A stretch of 64,000 nucleotides of DNA, taken from contig NZ_WTVA01000001.1 of NCBI RefSeq assembly GCF_009882935.1, forward strand, positions 696,238 to 760,237, in the 5' to 3' direction. Within the stretch, counting starts at the first letter, position 1. Every line of letters begins with the position of its first letter. Made by a program: the position numbers and the translations under genes. Under the pieces are notes generated by a model that saw only the letters and a list, made by a program, of their open reading frames with translations, searched no databases and was not told the origin of the DNA. Below, one piece after another: positions 34,302 through 44,676 of this stretch. Source of the stretch: Sneathiella chungangensis. GTDB lineage: Bacteria; Pseudomonadota; Alphaproteobacteria; Sneathiellales; Sneathiellaceae.

Positions 34302-35255
34302 ATGGTCAAGGAAATTGTCATCGCCGTTGCGCTTGGTATCCTGAATACCGCGCTTGTCACCCTCTCCATCATCGGAAATGCGGGTGGCACCAGTTTCGGA
34401 ATGGCGATCCAGACCTTGATTTTCTGGATCCTGTCACTCGTTCCGCTGTTCGTGTCCGGGCTCGGCTTTGGCGTCAGAAGCGCCGCCATCTCGGTCTTGA
34501 CCAGCACGGTTGTCGCAGGCCTGGCGATCGGGATGCCCTTCGCCGTCGCCTATGCGATGATTGCCGGGCTTCCGGTGATCCTGCTGGTGCGGCAGGCGCT
34601 GCTCTGGCGGGAGAGTGACGGCATAAGATACTGGTATCCGGCCGACTATCTGTTGATGTGGTGGGCCGGGATCTGCATCGCCCTGACCCTGATGGCCATG
34701 GGGCTGTTGAGTTTTGACGATGCGCTGCGCCAGGGGCTGATCGACGGGTTCGACCAGATGCTGACGCAGGTTGAGGAGATGCAGGGTGTCGCCCCGCAGA
34801 TAAGTGGCGCGGAATTTGTGCTGTTGATGCCGCAATATCTGGGCCCGATGTGGGGGTTGTTTATTCTGTTGAGCGGCTGCCTGGCGCAAGGGCTGCTGGT
34901 CCGCTTCAAGAAGAATATCCGGCCGACACCGGAACTGACGAAGATGGGGCTGCCGGTTTGGCTGGCCCTCGCCTTCATCGCGGCGACGGTTCTCAGCGTT
35001 GTGCTGGATGCCGCCTTCCCGCTGCTGGGGGCGATTGAGATCACGCTGGTGACGCTGTTCTTCATACAGGGAATGGCGGTTGTCCATGTGGTGTCGCATA
35101 GATGGAGCGCCCGCCCCTTTATTCTGGGCGCAATTTATGTGGCGACGGTTATGATGGTATGGATGGTCCTGATCATCGCGATCTTGGGACTGTTGGAAAC
35201 TTGGGTCGGGTTCAGGCGCCGCTTTGCCGTATCCCCCCGCCAGGAGGAAGACTGA
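34302..35255 (+). CDS. DUF2232 family membrane protein
   Basis: A 317-aa polytopic protein with about eight hydrophobic segments, matching the DUF2232 (YybS-like) family that is typically encoded between rpsR and rplI in alphaproteobacteria. Function unknown. Its TGA overlaps the rplI ATG by one base, with CAGGAGGAAG for rplI lying inside this gene, so the two are translationally coupled. Confidence 0.88.
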   Translation: MVKEIVIAVALGILNTALVTLSIIGNAGGTSFGMAIQTLIFWILSLVPLFVSGLGFGVRSAAISVLTSTVVAGLAIGMPFAVAYAMIAGLPVILLVRQALLWRESDGIRYWYPADYLLMWWAGICIALTLMAMGLLSFDDALRQGLIDGFDQMLTQVEEMQGVAPQISGAEFVLLMPQYLGPMWGLFILLSGCLAQGLLVRFKKNIRPTPELTKMGLPVWLALAFIAATVLSVVLDAAFPLLGAIEITLVTLFFIQGMAVVHVVSHRWSARPFILGAIYVATVMMVWMVLIIAILGLLETWVGFRRRFAVSPRQEED

Positions 35256-35863
35256 TGGAAGTAGTATTGTTGGAAAGAGTTGAAAAACTCGGACAGATGG
35301 GCGACGTCGTCAAGGTGAAGAACGGCTATGCCCGCAATTACCTGTTGCCGCAGAAAAAGGCGCTCCGGGCGAGCAAGGAAAATCTCTCGATTTTCGAAAC
35401 CCAGCGAGCCCAGCTCGAGGCGGAAAACCTCAAGCGCCGCGAGGAAGCGGAAAAAGTCGGCGAGAAGCTCGATGGCGAGGCCGTGGTCATCATCCGCGCC
35501 GCCTCCGATTCACAGCAGCTTTACGGCTCGGTCAGCACGCAGGACATCGCCAAGGCGATCACCGCGGCCGGCTTCACCGTCAACCGCAAGCAGATCGTGC
35601 TCGACAAGGTGCTGAAAACCCTTGGCCTGCATGACATCAAGGTGCGGCTGCATCCGGAAGTGACGGTTGGCGTGGTTGTCAATATCGCCCGCTCGAACGA
35701 GGAAGCGGATATCCAGGCCCGCGGCGAATCTGTCGAGGAAGTCGCCGAAGCCAAGCTCGATGCCCGCGACGAAGCGGTGATCAATGTCTTCGAATCCACC
35801 GCCGAGGTCGATGTCGAGGAACTGAAAGAAGTCGTCGAGGGCGAAACCGAAGACGAGAAATAA
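35255..35863 (+). CDS. rplI: 50S ribosomal protein L9
   Basis: A 202-aa protein; [36 protein letters not shown] is the N-terminal rRNA-binding domain and [12 protein letters not shown]...[16 protein letters not shown] the C-terminal domain. An acidic extension of about 50 residues after the usual end ([16 protein letters not shown]...) makes it longer than E. coli L9 (149 aa), as in related alphaproteobacteria. The excellent AGGAGG site fixes the start. Ends the ribosomal operon with a terminator. Confidence 0.96.
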   Translation: MEVVLLERVEKLGQMGDVVKVKNGYARNYLLPQKKALRASKENLSIFETQRAQLEAENLKRREEAEKVGEKLDGEAVVIIRAASDSQQLYGSVSTQDIAKAITAAGFTVNRKQIVLDKVLKTLGLHDIKVRLHPEVTVGVVVNIARSNEEADIQARGESVEEVAEAKLDARDEAVINVFESTAEVDVEELKEVVEGETEDEK

Positions 35864-35903
35864 TTAAACGGATCGGGCGGCCACCCCCGCCCCGGAACGA
35901 GAG

Positions 35904-35935
35904 AAAACGGCGCCCGCGAACGGCGCCGTTTTTTT
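35904..35935 (+). terminator. Rho-independent terminator after rplI
   Basis: GAAAACGGCGCC-CGCGAA-CGGCGCCGTT followed by a T-run: an 8-10 bp GC stem, closing the rpsF-rpsR-DUF2232-rplI operon. Confidence 0.92.
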
Positions 35936-36016
35936 ATCCCCATGACTCACAGCCTGTGGACTGGTTTTTTCCTGTATAGCCCTACCCTATCAACCGAATT
36001 GTGCTAGTATAAATTT

Positions 36017-37498
36017 ATGGAAACTGTGTCGCTTAGTGAAGGCCGCGTAAAGGACGAGGGGGAAGCCGGGCCCGGCTATCGCTCCGCGCCGCATAATATC
36101 GAGGCGGAGCAGGATCTTCTCGGGGCGATTCTCGTCAATAACGACGCGGCGGCGAAGGTATCGGGCTTTCTCCGGGCCGAGCATTTCGCCGAGGAGGTGC
36201 ACCGGCGCATCTATGATGCGGCGAGCATCCTGATCGAGCGCGGCGAGATTGCCGATCCGGTGACGCTGAAATCCTATTTCGATCATGACAGCGCCCTCGC
36301 CGATATCGGCGGATCGCAGTATCTTGCGCGGCTTGCCGCCTCGGCGACGACCATCATCAATGCGGAAAACTACGGCCGGCTGATCTATGACCTTGCGATG
36401 CGGCGCGAGCTGATCATGCTGGGCGAGGAAATCGTCAATACCGCCTATGACGCGGAGGTCGACGAGACCGCCACCTCGCAGATCGAGACGGCGGAGCAGA
36501 AGCTCTTCGCGCTGGCCGAGAACGGTGCCCATGAAGGGGCGCTGATGCCGATCCGCCTGGCTGTCGACGAGACGCTCAAATCCATCGAGGAGGCGTTCCA
36601 GCGCGACGGCAACCTGGTCGGCGTGACGACTGGGCTGAAGGACATGGACGGCAAGCTTGGCGGCCTGCACAAGTCGGACCTGCTCATTCTCGCCGGACGC
36701 CCGTCGATGGGGAAAACCTCGCTCGCCACCAATATCGCCTATAACGCCGCCAAGGCCTATCACGCGACCGGCGGCAAGGAAGGCGCGGTGGTCGGCTTCT
36801 TCTCGCTGGAAATGTCGGCGGAACAGCTGGTCGGCCGTATCCTTGCCGAAGCCACCGAGATCAGCTCGGAAAAGCTCCGGCGCGGCGACCTGACGGACGA
36901 TGAATTCGCCACCAAGCTGGTGCCGCAGAGTGCGCTTCTCTCCGAACTGCCGCTCTATATCGACGATACGCCGGCGCTCTCGATCGCCGCGCTCCGGACC
37001 CGCGCCCGGCGGCTCAAGCGCACCCACGGCCTCGGCCTCATCGTCGTCGACTATCTCCAGCTCATGAAGGGCTCGGGCCGGCGGCAGGACAACCGGGTGC
37101 AGGAAATCTCCGAGGTGACACAGGGCCTCAAGGCCATCGCCAAGGAACTCGACATCCCCGTCATCGCCCTCTCGCAGTTGTCGAGACAGGTCGAGAACCG
37201 CGATGACAAGCGCCCGCAGCTCTCGGACCTGCGCGAATCCGGCTCGATCGAGCAGGATGCCGACGTGGTCATGTTCGTCTATCGCGAAGCCTATTACGAG
37301 GAACGCAAGGAGCCCAACGAGGGCACGCCCGAGCATGCCGACTGGCAGGAACGCATGGCCCGCCTGCATAACCTGGCGGAAGTCATCGTCGGCAAGCAGC
37401 GCCATGGCCCGATCGGCATCATCAAGCTGCATTTCAAGCCGGAATTCACCCGCTTTGGCAATTTCGTATCCGACGAATATCTCCCCGATCATCACTAG
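36017..37498 (+). CDS. dnaB: Replicative DNA helicase
   Basis: A 493-aa hexameric helicase. N-terminal domain HNIEAEQDLLGAILVNNDAA, RecA-like domain with Walker A AGRPSMGKTSLA, Walker B LIVVDYLQLM, and SQLSRQVENRDDKRP...DLRESGSIEQDADVV. No intein. The ATG has no ribosome site in the preceding bases (TAGTATAAATTT), so initiation may be leaderless or weak. Confidence 0.97.
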   Translation: METVSLSEGRVKDEGEAGPGYRSAPHNIEAEQDLLGAILVNNDAAAKVSGFLRAEHFAEEVHRRIYDAASILIERGEIADPVTLKSYFDHDSALADIGGSQYLARLAASATTIINAENYGRLIYDLAMRRELIMLGEEIVNTAYDAEVDETATSQIETAEQKLFALAENGAHEGALMPIRLAVDETLKSIEEAFQRDGNLVGVTTGLKDMDGKLGGLHKSDLLILAGRPSMGKTSLATNIAYNAAKAYHATGGKEGAVVGFFSLEMSAEQLVGRILAEATEISSEKLRRGDLTDDEFATKLVPQSALLSELPLYIDDTPALSIAALRTRARRLKRTHGLGLIVVDYLQLMKGSGRRQDNRVQEISEVTQGLKAIAKELDIPVIALSQLSRQVENRDDKRPQLSDLRESGSIEQDADVVMFVYREAYYEERKEPNEGTPEHADWQERMARLHNLAEVIVGKQRHGPIGIIKLHFKPEFTRFGNFVSDEYLPDHH

Positions 37499-37512
37499 GA
37501 GGGTCGGCGGGT

Positions 37513-38625
37513 ATGGAGAGTAAACTTGCCGGCGCGCATCTGACCATCGACCTTGCGGCCCTCAAGGCCAATTACCGACTGCTTGCGCGCACCGCGGCAC
37601 CGGCCGAATGCGCCGCCGCCGTCAAGGCGAATGCCTATGGCCTCGGGATCGAGCGGGTCGGCCCGGCGCTCTTTGAGGCGGGCTGCCGGCGGTTCTTCGT
37701 CGCCCTGCCCGCCGAGGGGATCACGCTGCGCAAGCTCCTGCCGGACGCGAAAATCCATATCCTCGCGGGATTGCTGCCGGAAACCGAGCCGGCCTATCTT
37801 GAATACCGCCTCGATCCGGTGCTGAATTCCCTCAACGACCTCCGCCTATGGGCGGACTTCGCGACGCGGCGGGGCCCGCTCCCGGCGCTGCTTCATCTCG
37901 ATACCGGCATGACCCGCCTCGGCCTGCTGGAGACGGACATCCGCCGCCTCGCCGCCGATCCGGCGCTGCTTGAGAATATCGAGGTGGAATTCGTGATGAG
38001 CCACCTTTCCTGCGCCGATGACGCGGACAACCCGATGAACCGCCAGCAGCTGGAGCGGCTCCGTCATTTCCGCGCCTTGCTGCCGGAAAAGCTGAAAAAC
38101 ACGCCCGTCTCCTTCGCCAATTCCGCCGGGATTTTCCTGGGGCCCGAGTATCACTTCGACATGGTCCGGCCCGGCATCGCGCTCTATGGCGGAAATCCCC
38201 ATGCGGGCGCGCCCAATCCGATGCAGGAGGTGGTCCGCCTCAGGGGCCGAATCCTGCAGGTTCAGGACGTTGACAGTGAATCCCCCGTTGGCTATGGTGC
38301 GACATTCCGGACCGGCGAGCCGAGCCGGATTGCCAGCGTGTCGGTTGGCTACGCAGATGGCTATTTTCGCGCCCTGGGTAACAAGGCTGAATGTGCGATC
38401 AAGGATATCAAGGTTCCAGTAGTAGGGCGCGTTTCCATGGATATAATCACCATCGATGTCAGCACGGTTCCCGAAGGTGACTGCCAGGTCGGCGGCTTTG
38501 TCGACCTGATCGGCGGGGCGGTGCCGCTCGATGAGCTGGCCGCCCATGCGGACACCATTCCCTACGAGATTCTGACCTCGCTCGGCAGCCGCTACTACCG
38601 TGAGTATCTGGAAGGCACGGGCTGA
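37513..38625 (+). CDS. alr: Alanine racemase
   Basis: A 370-aa PLP enzyme making D-alanine for peptidoglycan. PLP lysine in AAVKANAYGLG, and catalytic Tyr in VGYGATFRTGEPSRIA on the opposite barrel face. Complete to the C-terminal Greek-key domain (VPYEILTSLGSRYYREY). Follows dnaB by 14 bases. Confidence 0.96.
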   Translation: MESKLAGAHLTIDLAALKANYRLLARTAAPAECAAAVKANAYGLGIERVGPALFEAGCRRFFVALPAEGITLRKLLPDAKIHILAGLLPETEPAYLEYRLDPVLNSLNDLRLWADFATRRGPLPALLHLDTGMTRLGLLETDIRRLAADPALLENIEVEFVMSHLSCADDADNPMNRQQLERLRHFRALLPEKLKNTPVSFANSAGIFLGPEYHFDMVRPGIALYGGNPHAGAPNPMQEVVRLRGRILQVQDVDSESPVGYGATFRTGEPSRIASVSVGYADGYFRALGNKAECAIKDIKVPVVGRVSMDIITIDVSTVPEGDCQVGGFVDLIGGAVPLDELAAHADTIPYEILTSLGSRYYREYLEGTG

Positions 38626-38629
38626 CGTC

Positions 38630-39406
38630 ATGGAAAAGAATTTTCTAGCCACCATCGGTCGGGTTTTCCTGGTGTTCATGTCGGCGGTCGGCCGCATCAC
38701 CATCTTCACCGGGCAGAGCCTGCGCCACTGCATCGTCCCGCCCTTCTATCTTCGCCTGCTTGGCAAGCAGTTCATGGATATCGGCTATTACTCGCTGCCC
38801 GTGGTCGGCATGACGGCGCTCTTTACCGGCATGGTGCTGGCGCTGCAGATCTATGTCGGATCGTCCCGTTTCAACGCCGAGAGCGCGGTCGCCACCATCG
38901 TCGTCATCGGCCTCACCCGTGAACTGGCGCCGGTGCTCTCTGGGCTGATGATCGCCGGCCGCGTCGGCGCCGCCATCGCCGCGGAAATCGGCACCATGCG
39001 GGTGACCGAGCAGATCGACGCCCTCGTCACGCTCTCCACCAACCCGTTCAAGTACCTGGTCGCGCCGCGCCTGATCGCCGGAATGGTCACCCTGCCGATG
39101 CTGGTCCTGATCGGCGATATCATCGGCGTCTCGGGCGGGTTTCTCGTCTCGACGGAGAAGCTCGGCTTCAATCCCGGCAATTATCTGAAAAACACCTTCG
39201 AATTTTTGGAAATCCGCGACGTGGTCTCGGGCCTGATCAAGGCGGGCGTGTTCGGCTTCATCGTCTCGCTGATGGGCTGCTACCACGGCTTCAACTCGAC
39301 CGGCGGGGCGCAGGGCGTCGGCCGGGCAACGACGAACGCGGTGGTCTCCTCCTTCGTGCTGATCCTGATCAGCGACTATTTCCTCACCGTCCTGTTGATC
39401 GACTAA
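38630..39406 (+). CDS. mlaE: MlaE family lipid ABC transporter permease
   Basis: A 258-aa permease of the Mla system, which moves phospholipids between inner and outer membranes. MEKNFLATIGR start; family features LPVVGMTALFTGMVLALQIYVG, GLTRELAPVLSGLMIAGRVGAAIAAEIGTMRVTEQIDAL and MVTLPMLVLIGDIIGVSGG. Starts 4 bases after alr and ends 5 before mlaF. No mlaD or mlaC is in the window. Confidence 0.93.
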   Translation: MEKNFLATIGRVFLVFMSAVGRITIFTGQSLRHCIVPPFYLRLLGKQFMDIGYYSLPVVGMTALFTGMVLALQIYVGSSRFNAESAVATIVVIGLTRELAPVLSGLMIAGRVGAAIAAEIGTMRVTEQIDALVTLSTNPFKYLVAPRLIAGMVTLPMLVLIGDIIGVSGGFLVSTEKLGFNPGNYLKNTFEFLEIRDVVSGLIKAGVFGFIVSLMGCYHGFNSTGGAQGVGRATTNAVVSSFVLILISDYFLTVLLID

Positions 39407-39411
39407 GGGTC

Positions 39412-40188
39412 ATGGCCGAGACACCGAAAATCGAGCTTCGCAACATCTGCAAGTCCTTCGGCAAGAAGGTCATTCTCGATAATCTCAATATCTCGGTCGC
39501 CAAGGGGGAATCGCTGGTCGTCATCGGCGGCTCGGGCACCGGCAAGTCGGTGATGCTGAAATGCATCCTTGGCCTGTTGAAGCCCGAAAGCGGGCAGATC
39601 CTCATCGACGGGGAGGATATCACCAACGCCAGCGGCCACCGGCGCGAACAGGTGCTCCGCAAGACCGGCATGCTGTTCCAGTATGCGGCGCTGTTCGACA
39701 GCCTGACGGTCTGGGAGAATGTCGCCTTCGGCCTGATCCAGGCGCATGGCATGAAGCGCGGGCCCGCGAAGGAAATCGCCATCCAGAAGCTCTCCCTCGT
39801 CGGTCTCGGCGCCGATCTGGCGGACAAGCGCCCGGCGGAGCTTTCCATCGGCATGCAAAAGCGCGTCGGCCTCGCCCGCGCCATCGCCGCCGAGCCGGAG
39901 ATCATCTTCTTCGATGAGCCGACGACGGGCCTCGATCCGATCATGGGCGACGTCATCGACACCCTGATCCGCGATTGTACGCAAGACCTCGGCGCGACCA
40001 CGCTCACCATTTCCCACGACATGGAAAGCGCGCAAAAAATTGCAGACCGCATCGCGCTCCTTTATAAGGGGAATGTGGTCTGGGCGGGCCCGGCCACGGA
40101 TATTAATACCTGCGGCGACCCCTATGTGGAGCAATTTGTCCATGGGGATGTGGATGGACCGATCAAAGTGGATATTCTGAAACCCTGA
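39412..40188 (+). CDS. mlaF: MlaF family lipid ABC transporter ATPase
   Basis: A 258-aa ATP-binding subunit partnering MlaE. Walker A IGGSGTGKSVMLK, signature LSIGMQKRVGLARAIAAEPEIIFFDEPTTGLDP (an I/M-variant of LSGG as in MlaF), His switch ISHDMES. Operon with mlaE. Confidence 0.93.
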   Translation: MAETPKIELRNICKSFGKKVILDNLNISVAKGESLVVIGGSGTGKSVMLKCILGLLKPESGQILIDGEDITNASGHRREQVLRKTGMLFQYAALFDSLTVWENVAFGLIQAHGMKRGPAKEIAIQKLSLVGLGADLADKRPAELSIGMQKRVGLARAIAAEPEIIFFDEPTTGLDPIMGDVIDTLIRDCTQDLGATTLTISHDMESAQKIADRIALLYKGNVVWAGPATDINTCGDPYVEQFVHGDVDGPIKVDILKP

Positions 40189-40258
40189 TTTGTGGGGCGC
40201 TCCGCCCTTTTTTGAAATTTTCACGGCCCTGGCCGGAACGGATTAAACGGAAAGCTGA

Positions 40259-41641
40259 ATGGCGCGATCCAGCGAACAGTTCACCTGCCAGCACTGCGGC
40301 GAAACCTACCGGAAATGGCAGGGCCGCTGCGATTCCTGCGGGGAATGGAACACGCTTGTGCAAAGCACCGCCGATGTCGCCGTCCCGAGCGGGATGACCC
40401 TCGGCAAGGGCCGCGCCCTCACCTTCACCGCGCTCAATGCGGATATTTCCGAATATACGCGCACGCTGAGCCATATCGGCGAGCTCGACCGGGTGCTCGG
40501 CGGCGGCTTCGTGCCCGGCTCCTCTGTGCTGATCGGCGGCGATCCGGGCATCGGCAAATCGACGCTGTTGCTCCAGGCGGTGGCGAAAATGGCGCTCGCC
40601 GCCTCCCCCTGTATCTACATCTCCGGGGAGGAGGCGACGCAGCAGATTTCCATGCGCGCCCAGCGTCTCGGCCTTGCGGATGCGCCGGTGCAGCTCGCCT
40701 CCGCCAATTCGATCCGCGACATCATCACCAGCGTCGAAAAGGCCACCCCCGCGCCGAAGCTGCTGGTCATCGATTCGATCCAGACCGTGTTCGCCGACAA
40801 CCTGCCGAGTGCGCCGGGCACGGTCGCGCAGGTGCGCGCCAGCGCGCAGGAGCTGATCCGCCTTGCGCGCAAGACCGGCACCAGCGTCATCCTGGTGGGC
40901 CATGTCACCAAGGATGGACAGATCGCCGGTCCCCGCGTGCTCGAGCATATGGTTGATACGGTGCTCTATTTCGAGGGCGATCGCGGCCATCAGTTCCGCA
41001 TCCTGCGCGCCGTCAAGAACCGCTTCGGCGCGACCGACGAGATCGGCGTCTTCGAGATGTCGGACGCGGGCCTGCGGGAGGTGGCGAACCCCTCCTCCCT
41101 GTTCATCAGTAGCCCCGGCAAGACGATCAGCGGCGCCTCGGTCTTTGCCGGGATGGAGGGCACCCGCCCGCTGCTGGTGGAGATTCAGGGGCTGGTCGCC
41201 GCCACGCCGCAGGCCACACCGCGCCGCGCCGTCGTCGGCTGGGACAGCGCCCGCCTCGCCATGCTGCTCGCCGTGCTCGATACCCGCTGCGGCCTTTCCT
41301 TTTCGGGGAGCGAGGTCTATCTCAATGTGGCGGGCGGATTGCGAGTGCAGGAACCGGCAGCGGATCTGGCCGTCGCGGCGGCGCTTGTCTCGTCGATCTC
41401 GGATGTGCCGGTGCCGCCGGGCAGCCTGTTTTTCGGCGAGATCGGCCTGTCGGGAGAGATTCGCCCTGTCGGCCAGGCGGACGCCCGATTGAAGGAGGCG
41501 GCGAAGCTCGGCTTCACCACCGCCGTCATCCCGGCGGGCAGCAAGATCAAAGACAGCAAGATGAAGATTATCGAGGTTGAACATTTACGGGAAATCGTCA
41601 GTCTCTTCAGCGAGACGAAGCAGGTCTCCCGGGCAGTATAG
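40259..41641 (+). CDS. radA: DNA repair protein RadA
   Basis: A 460-aa branch-migration protein. N-terminal zinc finger CQHCGETYRKWQGRCDSCGEW, RecA-like core with Walker A IGGDPGIGKST, the RadA-specific KNRFGATDEIG motif, and C-terminal Lon-like domain (GLVAATPQATPRRAVVGWD...GSLFFGEIGLSGEIRPV). Typical length. Followed by cvpA after 8 bases. Confidence 0.97.
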   Translation: MARSSEQFTCQHCGETYRKWQGRCDSCGEWNTLVQSTADVAVPSGMTLGKGRALTFTALNADISEYTRTLSHIGELDRVLGGGFVPGSSVLIGGDPGIGKSTLLLQAVAKMALAASPCIYISGEEATQQISMRAQRLGLADAPVQLASANSIRDIITSVEKATPAPKLLVIDSIQTVFADNLPSAPGTVAQVRASAQELIRLARKTGTSVILVGHVTKDGQIAGPRVLEHMVDTVLYFEGDRGHQFRILRAVKNRFGATDEIGVFEMSDAGLREVANPSSLFISSPGKTISGASVFAGMEGTRPLLVEIQGLVAATPQATPRRAVVGWDSARLAMLLAVLDTRCGLSFSGSEVYLNVAGGLRVQEPAADLAVAAALVSSISDVPVPPGSLFFGEIGLSGEIRPVGQADARLKEAAKLGFTTAVIPAGSKIKDSKMKIIEVEHLREIVSLFSETKQVSRAV

Positions 41642-41649
41642 GAGTATCC

Positions 41650-42345
41650 ATGGAGAATATGCCTATCCAGGGCGCGGATGCCGTTGTTCTGGTTATCCTT
41701 TTGATTTCGGCGATTTTCGGATTCATCCGCGGGTTCGTGAAGGAAACGCTGTCGGTGGCGGGCTGGATCGGCGCGGTTTTCCTCAGCCTTTACCTCTTTC
41801 CGCTGTTGCAGCCGTTCGCCCGGGAGTTTATCCTGAACCTGCTGATCGCGGATATTTTGACCGGCGCGGTGATTTTTATTCTCTCCCTCGTCATTTTGTC
41901 CTATATCAGCCATGCGATATCGGAAAAGGTCAAGGCCTCCAGCCTCGGTGCGCTGGACCGCTCGCTCGGGATCTTTTTCGGCATTGCGCGCGGCGTCATC
42001 CTGCTCGGGATCCTCTGGCTGATTTTCGTCCAGTTCATCCCCGAAAAGGACCGCCCGGAGTGGATTTTGCAGGCAAAGACGCTGCCGATTATTGCCAAGA
42101 GCGGAGAATTCGTGGCGCGGCTGCTGCCGCCCGACATGCAGGAGAATCTGAATATTTCGAAGGAAAGCGACAAGGACACCATGGATCGCCTGAAAGAGAA
42201 ATATGACGACCTGCCCGAGGACGTGAAGGACGGCCTCAAGAACACGATGGAGGATGCGAAATCCCTCCTCGACAAGGGCTATGACGACCAGGCCCGACAG
42301 CAGATGGAAAACCTGACGAAGAGCACCACACAGGAAAAACCCTAA
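41650..42345 (+). CDS. cvpA: CvpA family membrane protein
   Basis: A 231-aa inner-membrane protein with four helices: ADAVVLVILLISAIFGFIRGFVKE, GWIGAVFLSLYLFPLL, FILNLLIADILTGAVIFILSLVILSYI, GIARGVILLGILWLIFVQF, then a charged C-terminal cytoplasmic tail. CvpA is needed for colicin V export in E. coli, and the cvpA-purF order is conserved. Its stop overlaps the purF start by one base. Confidence 0.92.
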   Translation: MENMPIQGADAVVLVILLISAIFGFIRGFVKETLSVAGWIGAVFLSLYLFPLLQPFAREFILNLLIADILTGAVIFILSLVILSYISHAISEKVKASSLGALDRSLGIFFGIARGVILLGILWLIFVQFIPEKDRPEWILQAKTLPIIAKSGEFVARLLPPDMQENLNISKESDKDTMDRLKEKYDDLPEDVKDGLKNTMEDAKSLLDKGYDDQARQQMENLTKSTTQEKP

Positions 42346-43817
42346 TGACAGAGCCTTCCGCCCCCCGCGTTTCGTGCAACCCCTTTGATGACGACAAGCT
42401 GCATGAGGAATGCGGGGTCTTCGGCATCTACGGCCATCCGGAAGCGGCCGCCCTCGCCGCCCTCGGCCTGCATGCGCTGCAGCACCGCGGACAGGAGGCC
42501 GCCGGCATCGTCAGCCACGACGGCCGGCATTTTCATTCCCACAAGGCCATGGGCAAGGTCGGCGACAATTTCTCGACCGAGGAAGTGATCAAGAGCCTCA
42601 AGGGCAGCGCCGCCATCGCCCATAACCGCTACGCCACCACCGGCGGCACCGTCCTTCGCAATGTCCAGCCCATTTTCGCCGATCTCGCCAACGGCGGCTT
42701 CGCCGTCGCCCATAACGGCAACCTCACCAACGCCTCGACCCTGCACCGCCGCCTGGTGCTGGAGGGCAGCATCTTCCAGTCGACCATGGATACGGAAGTT
42801 ATCATCCATCTCGTCGCCAACAGCAAGAAGACCCGCATCGTCGACTGCCTGATCGATGCCATGTCGAAGATCACCGGTGCCTATTCCCTGGTCGCCATGA
42901 CCGGCAAGAAGCTGATCGGCATGCGCGATCCCTACGGCGTGCGGCCGCTGGTGCTGGGTCGGCTTGAGAATGCCTATATCTTCACCTCGGAAAGTTGCGC
43001 GCTTGATATCATCGGTGCCGAATTCGTCCGCGATGTCGCCCCCGGGGAGGTCGTGGTCATCGACGAGAAGGGCCTTTCCAGCCATTTCCCCTTCTCCGCC
43101 CCGCCCAAGCGTTTCTGCATTTTCGAGCATATCTATTTTTCCCGCCCCGACAGCGTGGTCGAGGGCCGCTCGGTCTATGATGTGCGCAAATCCATCGGCA
43201 GCCAGCTGGCGCTCGAAAATCCGGTCCCGGCCGATCTCGTCATCCCGGTGCCCGACAGCGGGACCCCTGCCGCCCTCGGCTATGCGGAGCAATCGGGCAT
43301 TCCCTTCGATCTCGGCATCATCCGCAACCATTATGTGGGCCGCACCTTCATCGAGCCGACGGACCAGATCCGCCATCTCGGCGTCAAGCTGAAACATAAC
43401 GCCAACCGCGCGCTGATCAGCGGCAAGCGCGTCATCCTCGTCGATGACAGTATCGTCCGCGGCACCACCTCCACCAAGATCGTGCAGATGGTGCGGGAGG
43501 CCGGCGCGACGGAGGTGCATATGCGCATCGCCAGCCCGCCGACGACCCATAGCTGCTTCTACGGCGTCGATACGCCGAGCCGCAACAAGCTGCTCGCCGC
43601 GCAATATGACCTCGATGAGATGTGCGCCTTCATCGGCGCCGACAGCCTCAACTTCATCTCCCTCGACGGGCTTTACCGGGCCATGGGCGAGGACGGGCGC
43701 AACGCGAAACAGCCGCAATATTGCGACGCCTGCTTCACCGGCGACTACCCGATCGAGCTGGTCGATAACGAGAACGGCGCCGCGAAGGAACTCACCCTGC
43801 TCGCCGAGCGCTTCTGA
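42345..43817 (+). CDS. purF: Amidophosphoribosyltransferase
   Basis: A 490-aa first enzyme of purine synthesis. A 22-residue propeptide precedes the N-terminal nucleophile Cys23 (EECGVFGIYG). Glutaminase features AHNRYATTG and RDPYGVRPLVLG; PRPP loop VILVDDSIVRGTTS. The Cys-rich Fe-S region is present (SPPTTHSCFYG; YCDACFTGDYP). Confidence 0.97.
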   Translation: MTEPSAPRVSCNPFDDDKLHEECGVFGIYGHPEAAALAALGLHALQHRGQEAAGIVSHDGRHFHSHKAMGKVGDNFSTEEVIKSLKGSAAIAHNRYATTGGTVLRNVQPIFADLANGGFAVAHNGNLTNASTLHRRLVLEGSIFQSTMDTEVIIHLVANSKKTRIVDCLIDAMSKITGAYSLVAMTGKKLIGMRDPYGVRPLVLGRLENAYIFTSESCALDIIGAEFVRDVAPGEVVVIDEKGLSSHFPFSAPPKRFCIFEHIYFSRPDSVVEGRSVYDVRKSIGSQLALENPVPADLVIPVPDSGTPAALGYAEQSGIPFDLGIIRNHYVGRTFIEPTDQIRHLGVKLKHNANRALISGKRVILVDDSIVRGTTSTKIVQMVREAGATEVHMRIASPPTTHSCFYGVDTPSRNKLLAAQYDLDEMCAFIGADSLNFISLDGLYRAMGEDGRNAKQPQYCDACFTGDYPIELVDNENGAAKELTLLAERF

Positions 43818-43841
43818 CAAACAGATAAAACGAAGGCTTTT

Positions 43842-44540
43842 ATGTCCCTGAAACTGAAAGATAAAGTGGCGCTGATCACCGGCGCCTCAAGCGGCATCGG
43901 CGCGGCCGTCGCGAAGAAATTCGCAAGCGAAGGCGCGCATGTCATCCTCGTCGCCCGCTCTGTCGGCGGGCTGGAGGAGGTCGATGACGAAATCCAGAAC
44001 GCGGGCGGCAGCGCGACCCTCGTCCCGCTCGATCTCCTGGACACCGCCGCCATCGACGGCCTCGCCATGCCGCTTTATGAGCGCTGGAAGAAGCTCGATA
44101 TTTTTGTCGGCAACGCGGGCATGGTCGGCAAGCTGATGCCGACGCAGCAATATGTGCCGGATCTGTGGGAGAATGTGTTCCGCCTCAATGTCCATGCGAA
44201 CCAGCGGCTGATCCGCGCCCTCGATCCGCTGCTCCGCCAGAGCGAGGCCGGCCGCGCGCTTTTTGTGACCTCCCATGTCGCCCATGAGAACAAGCAGTTC
44301 TGGAGCGCCTATGCCGCCAGCAAGGCGGCGCTCGAGGTGATCGCGAAAACCTACGCCAACGAGGTCGCGAAAACCAACCTCCGCGTCAACCTCATCGATC
44401 CCGGCCCGACGCGCACCCGCCTCCGCAGCCTCGCCTACCCCGCCGAAAACCCGGAGGACCACCCGCTGCCCGAGACAAAAGCGCAAATGTTCCTCGACGC
44501 GGTGCTGAGTGAGGAAAATGGCGTGGTGTTTGGGGGGTAG
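43842..44540 (+). CDS. SDR family oxidoreductase
   Basis: A 232-aa short-chain dehydrogenase: cofactor motif ALITGASSGIGAAVAKKFA, NAG in IFVGNAGMVG, catalytic Tyr-Lys in SAYAASKAALE. The substrate is unknown; an SDR directly after purF is common in alphaproteobacteria. The C-terminus ends VVFGG*, whereas the displaced copy at 45080 reads VVFEGGALR*. The working gene therefore appears shortened by several residues where its 3' end joins cargo DNA. Confidence 0.93.
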   Translation: MSLKLKDKVALITGASSGIGAAVAKKFASEGAHVILVARSVGGLEEVDDEIQNAGGSATLVPLDLLDTAAIDGLAMPLYERWKKLDIFVGNAGMVGKLMPTQQYVPDLWENVFRLNVHANQRLIRALDPLLRQSEAGRALFVTSHVAHENKQFWSAYAASKAALEVIAKTYANEVAKTNLRVNLIDPGPTRTRLRSLAYPAENPEDHPLPETKAQMFLDAVLSEENGVVFGG

Positions 44541-44676
44541 ATTCGCCGGGTTTTCGCCCTCAAAAAGAGAACACTACCCTTGACCGATCCCGATTTCCGG
44601 GCAATCGTGCGGCCGGACACCCCCTCGGCATGGCGCGCCGGTGGCGGCAGGCATTGGACGGAACAGGAGAGACACC

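Noticed and set aside
35102-35254. Upstream in-frame extension of rplI
   Set aside because: Overlaps the DUF2232 gene, and a consensus ribosome site precedes ATG 35255, the normal L9 start.
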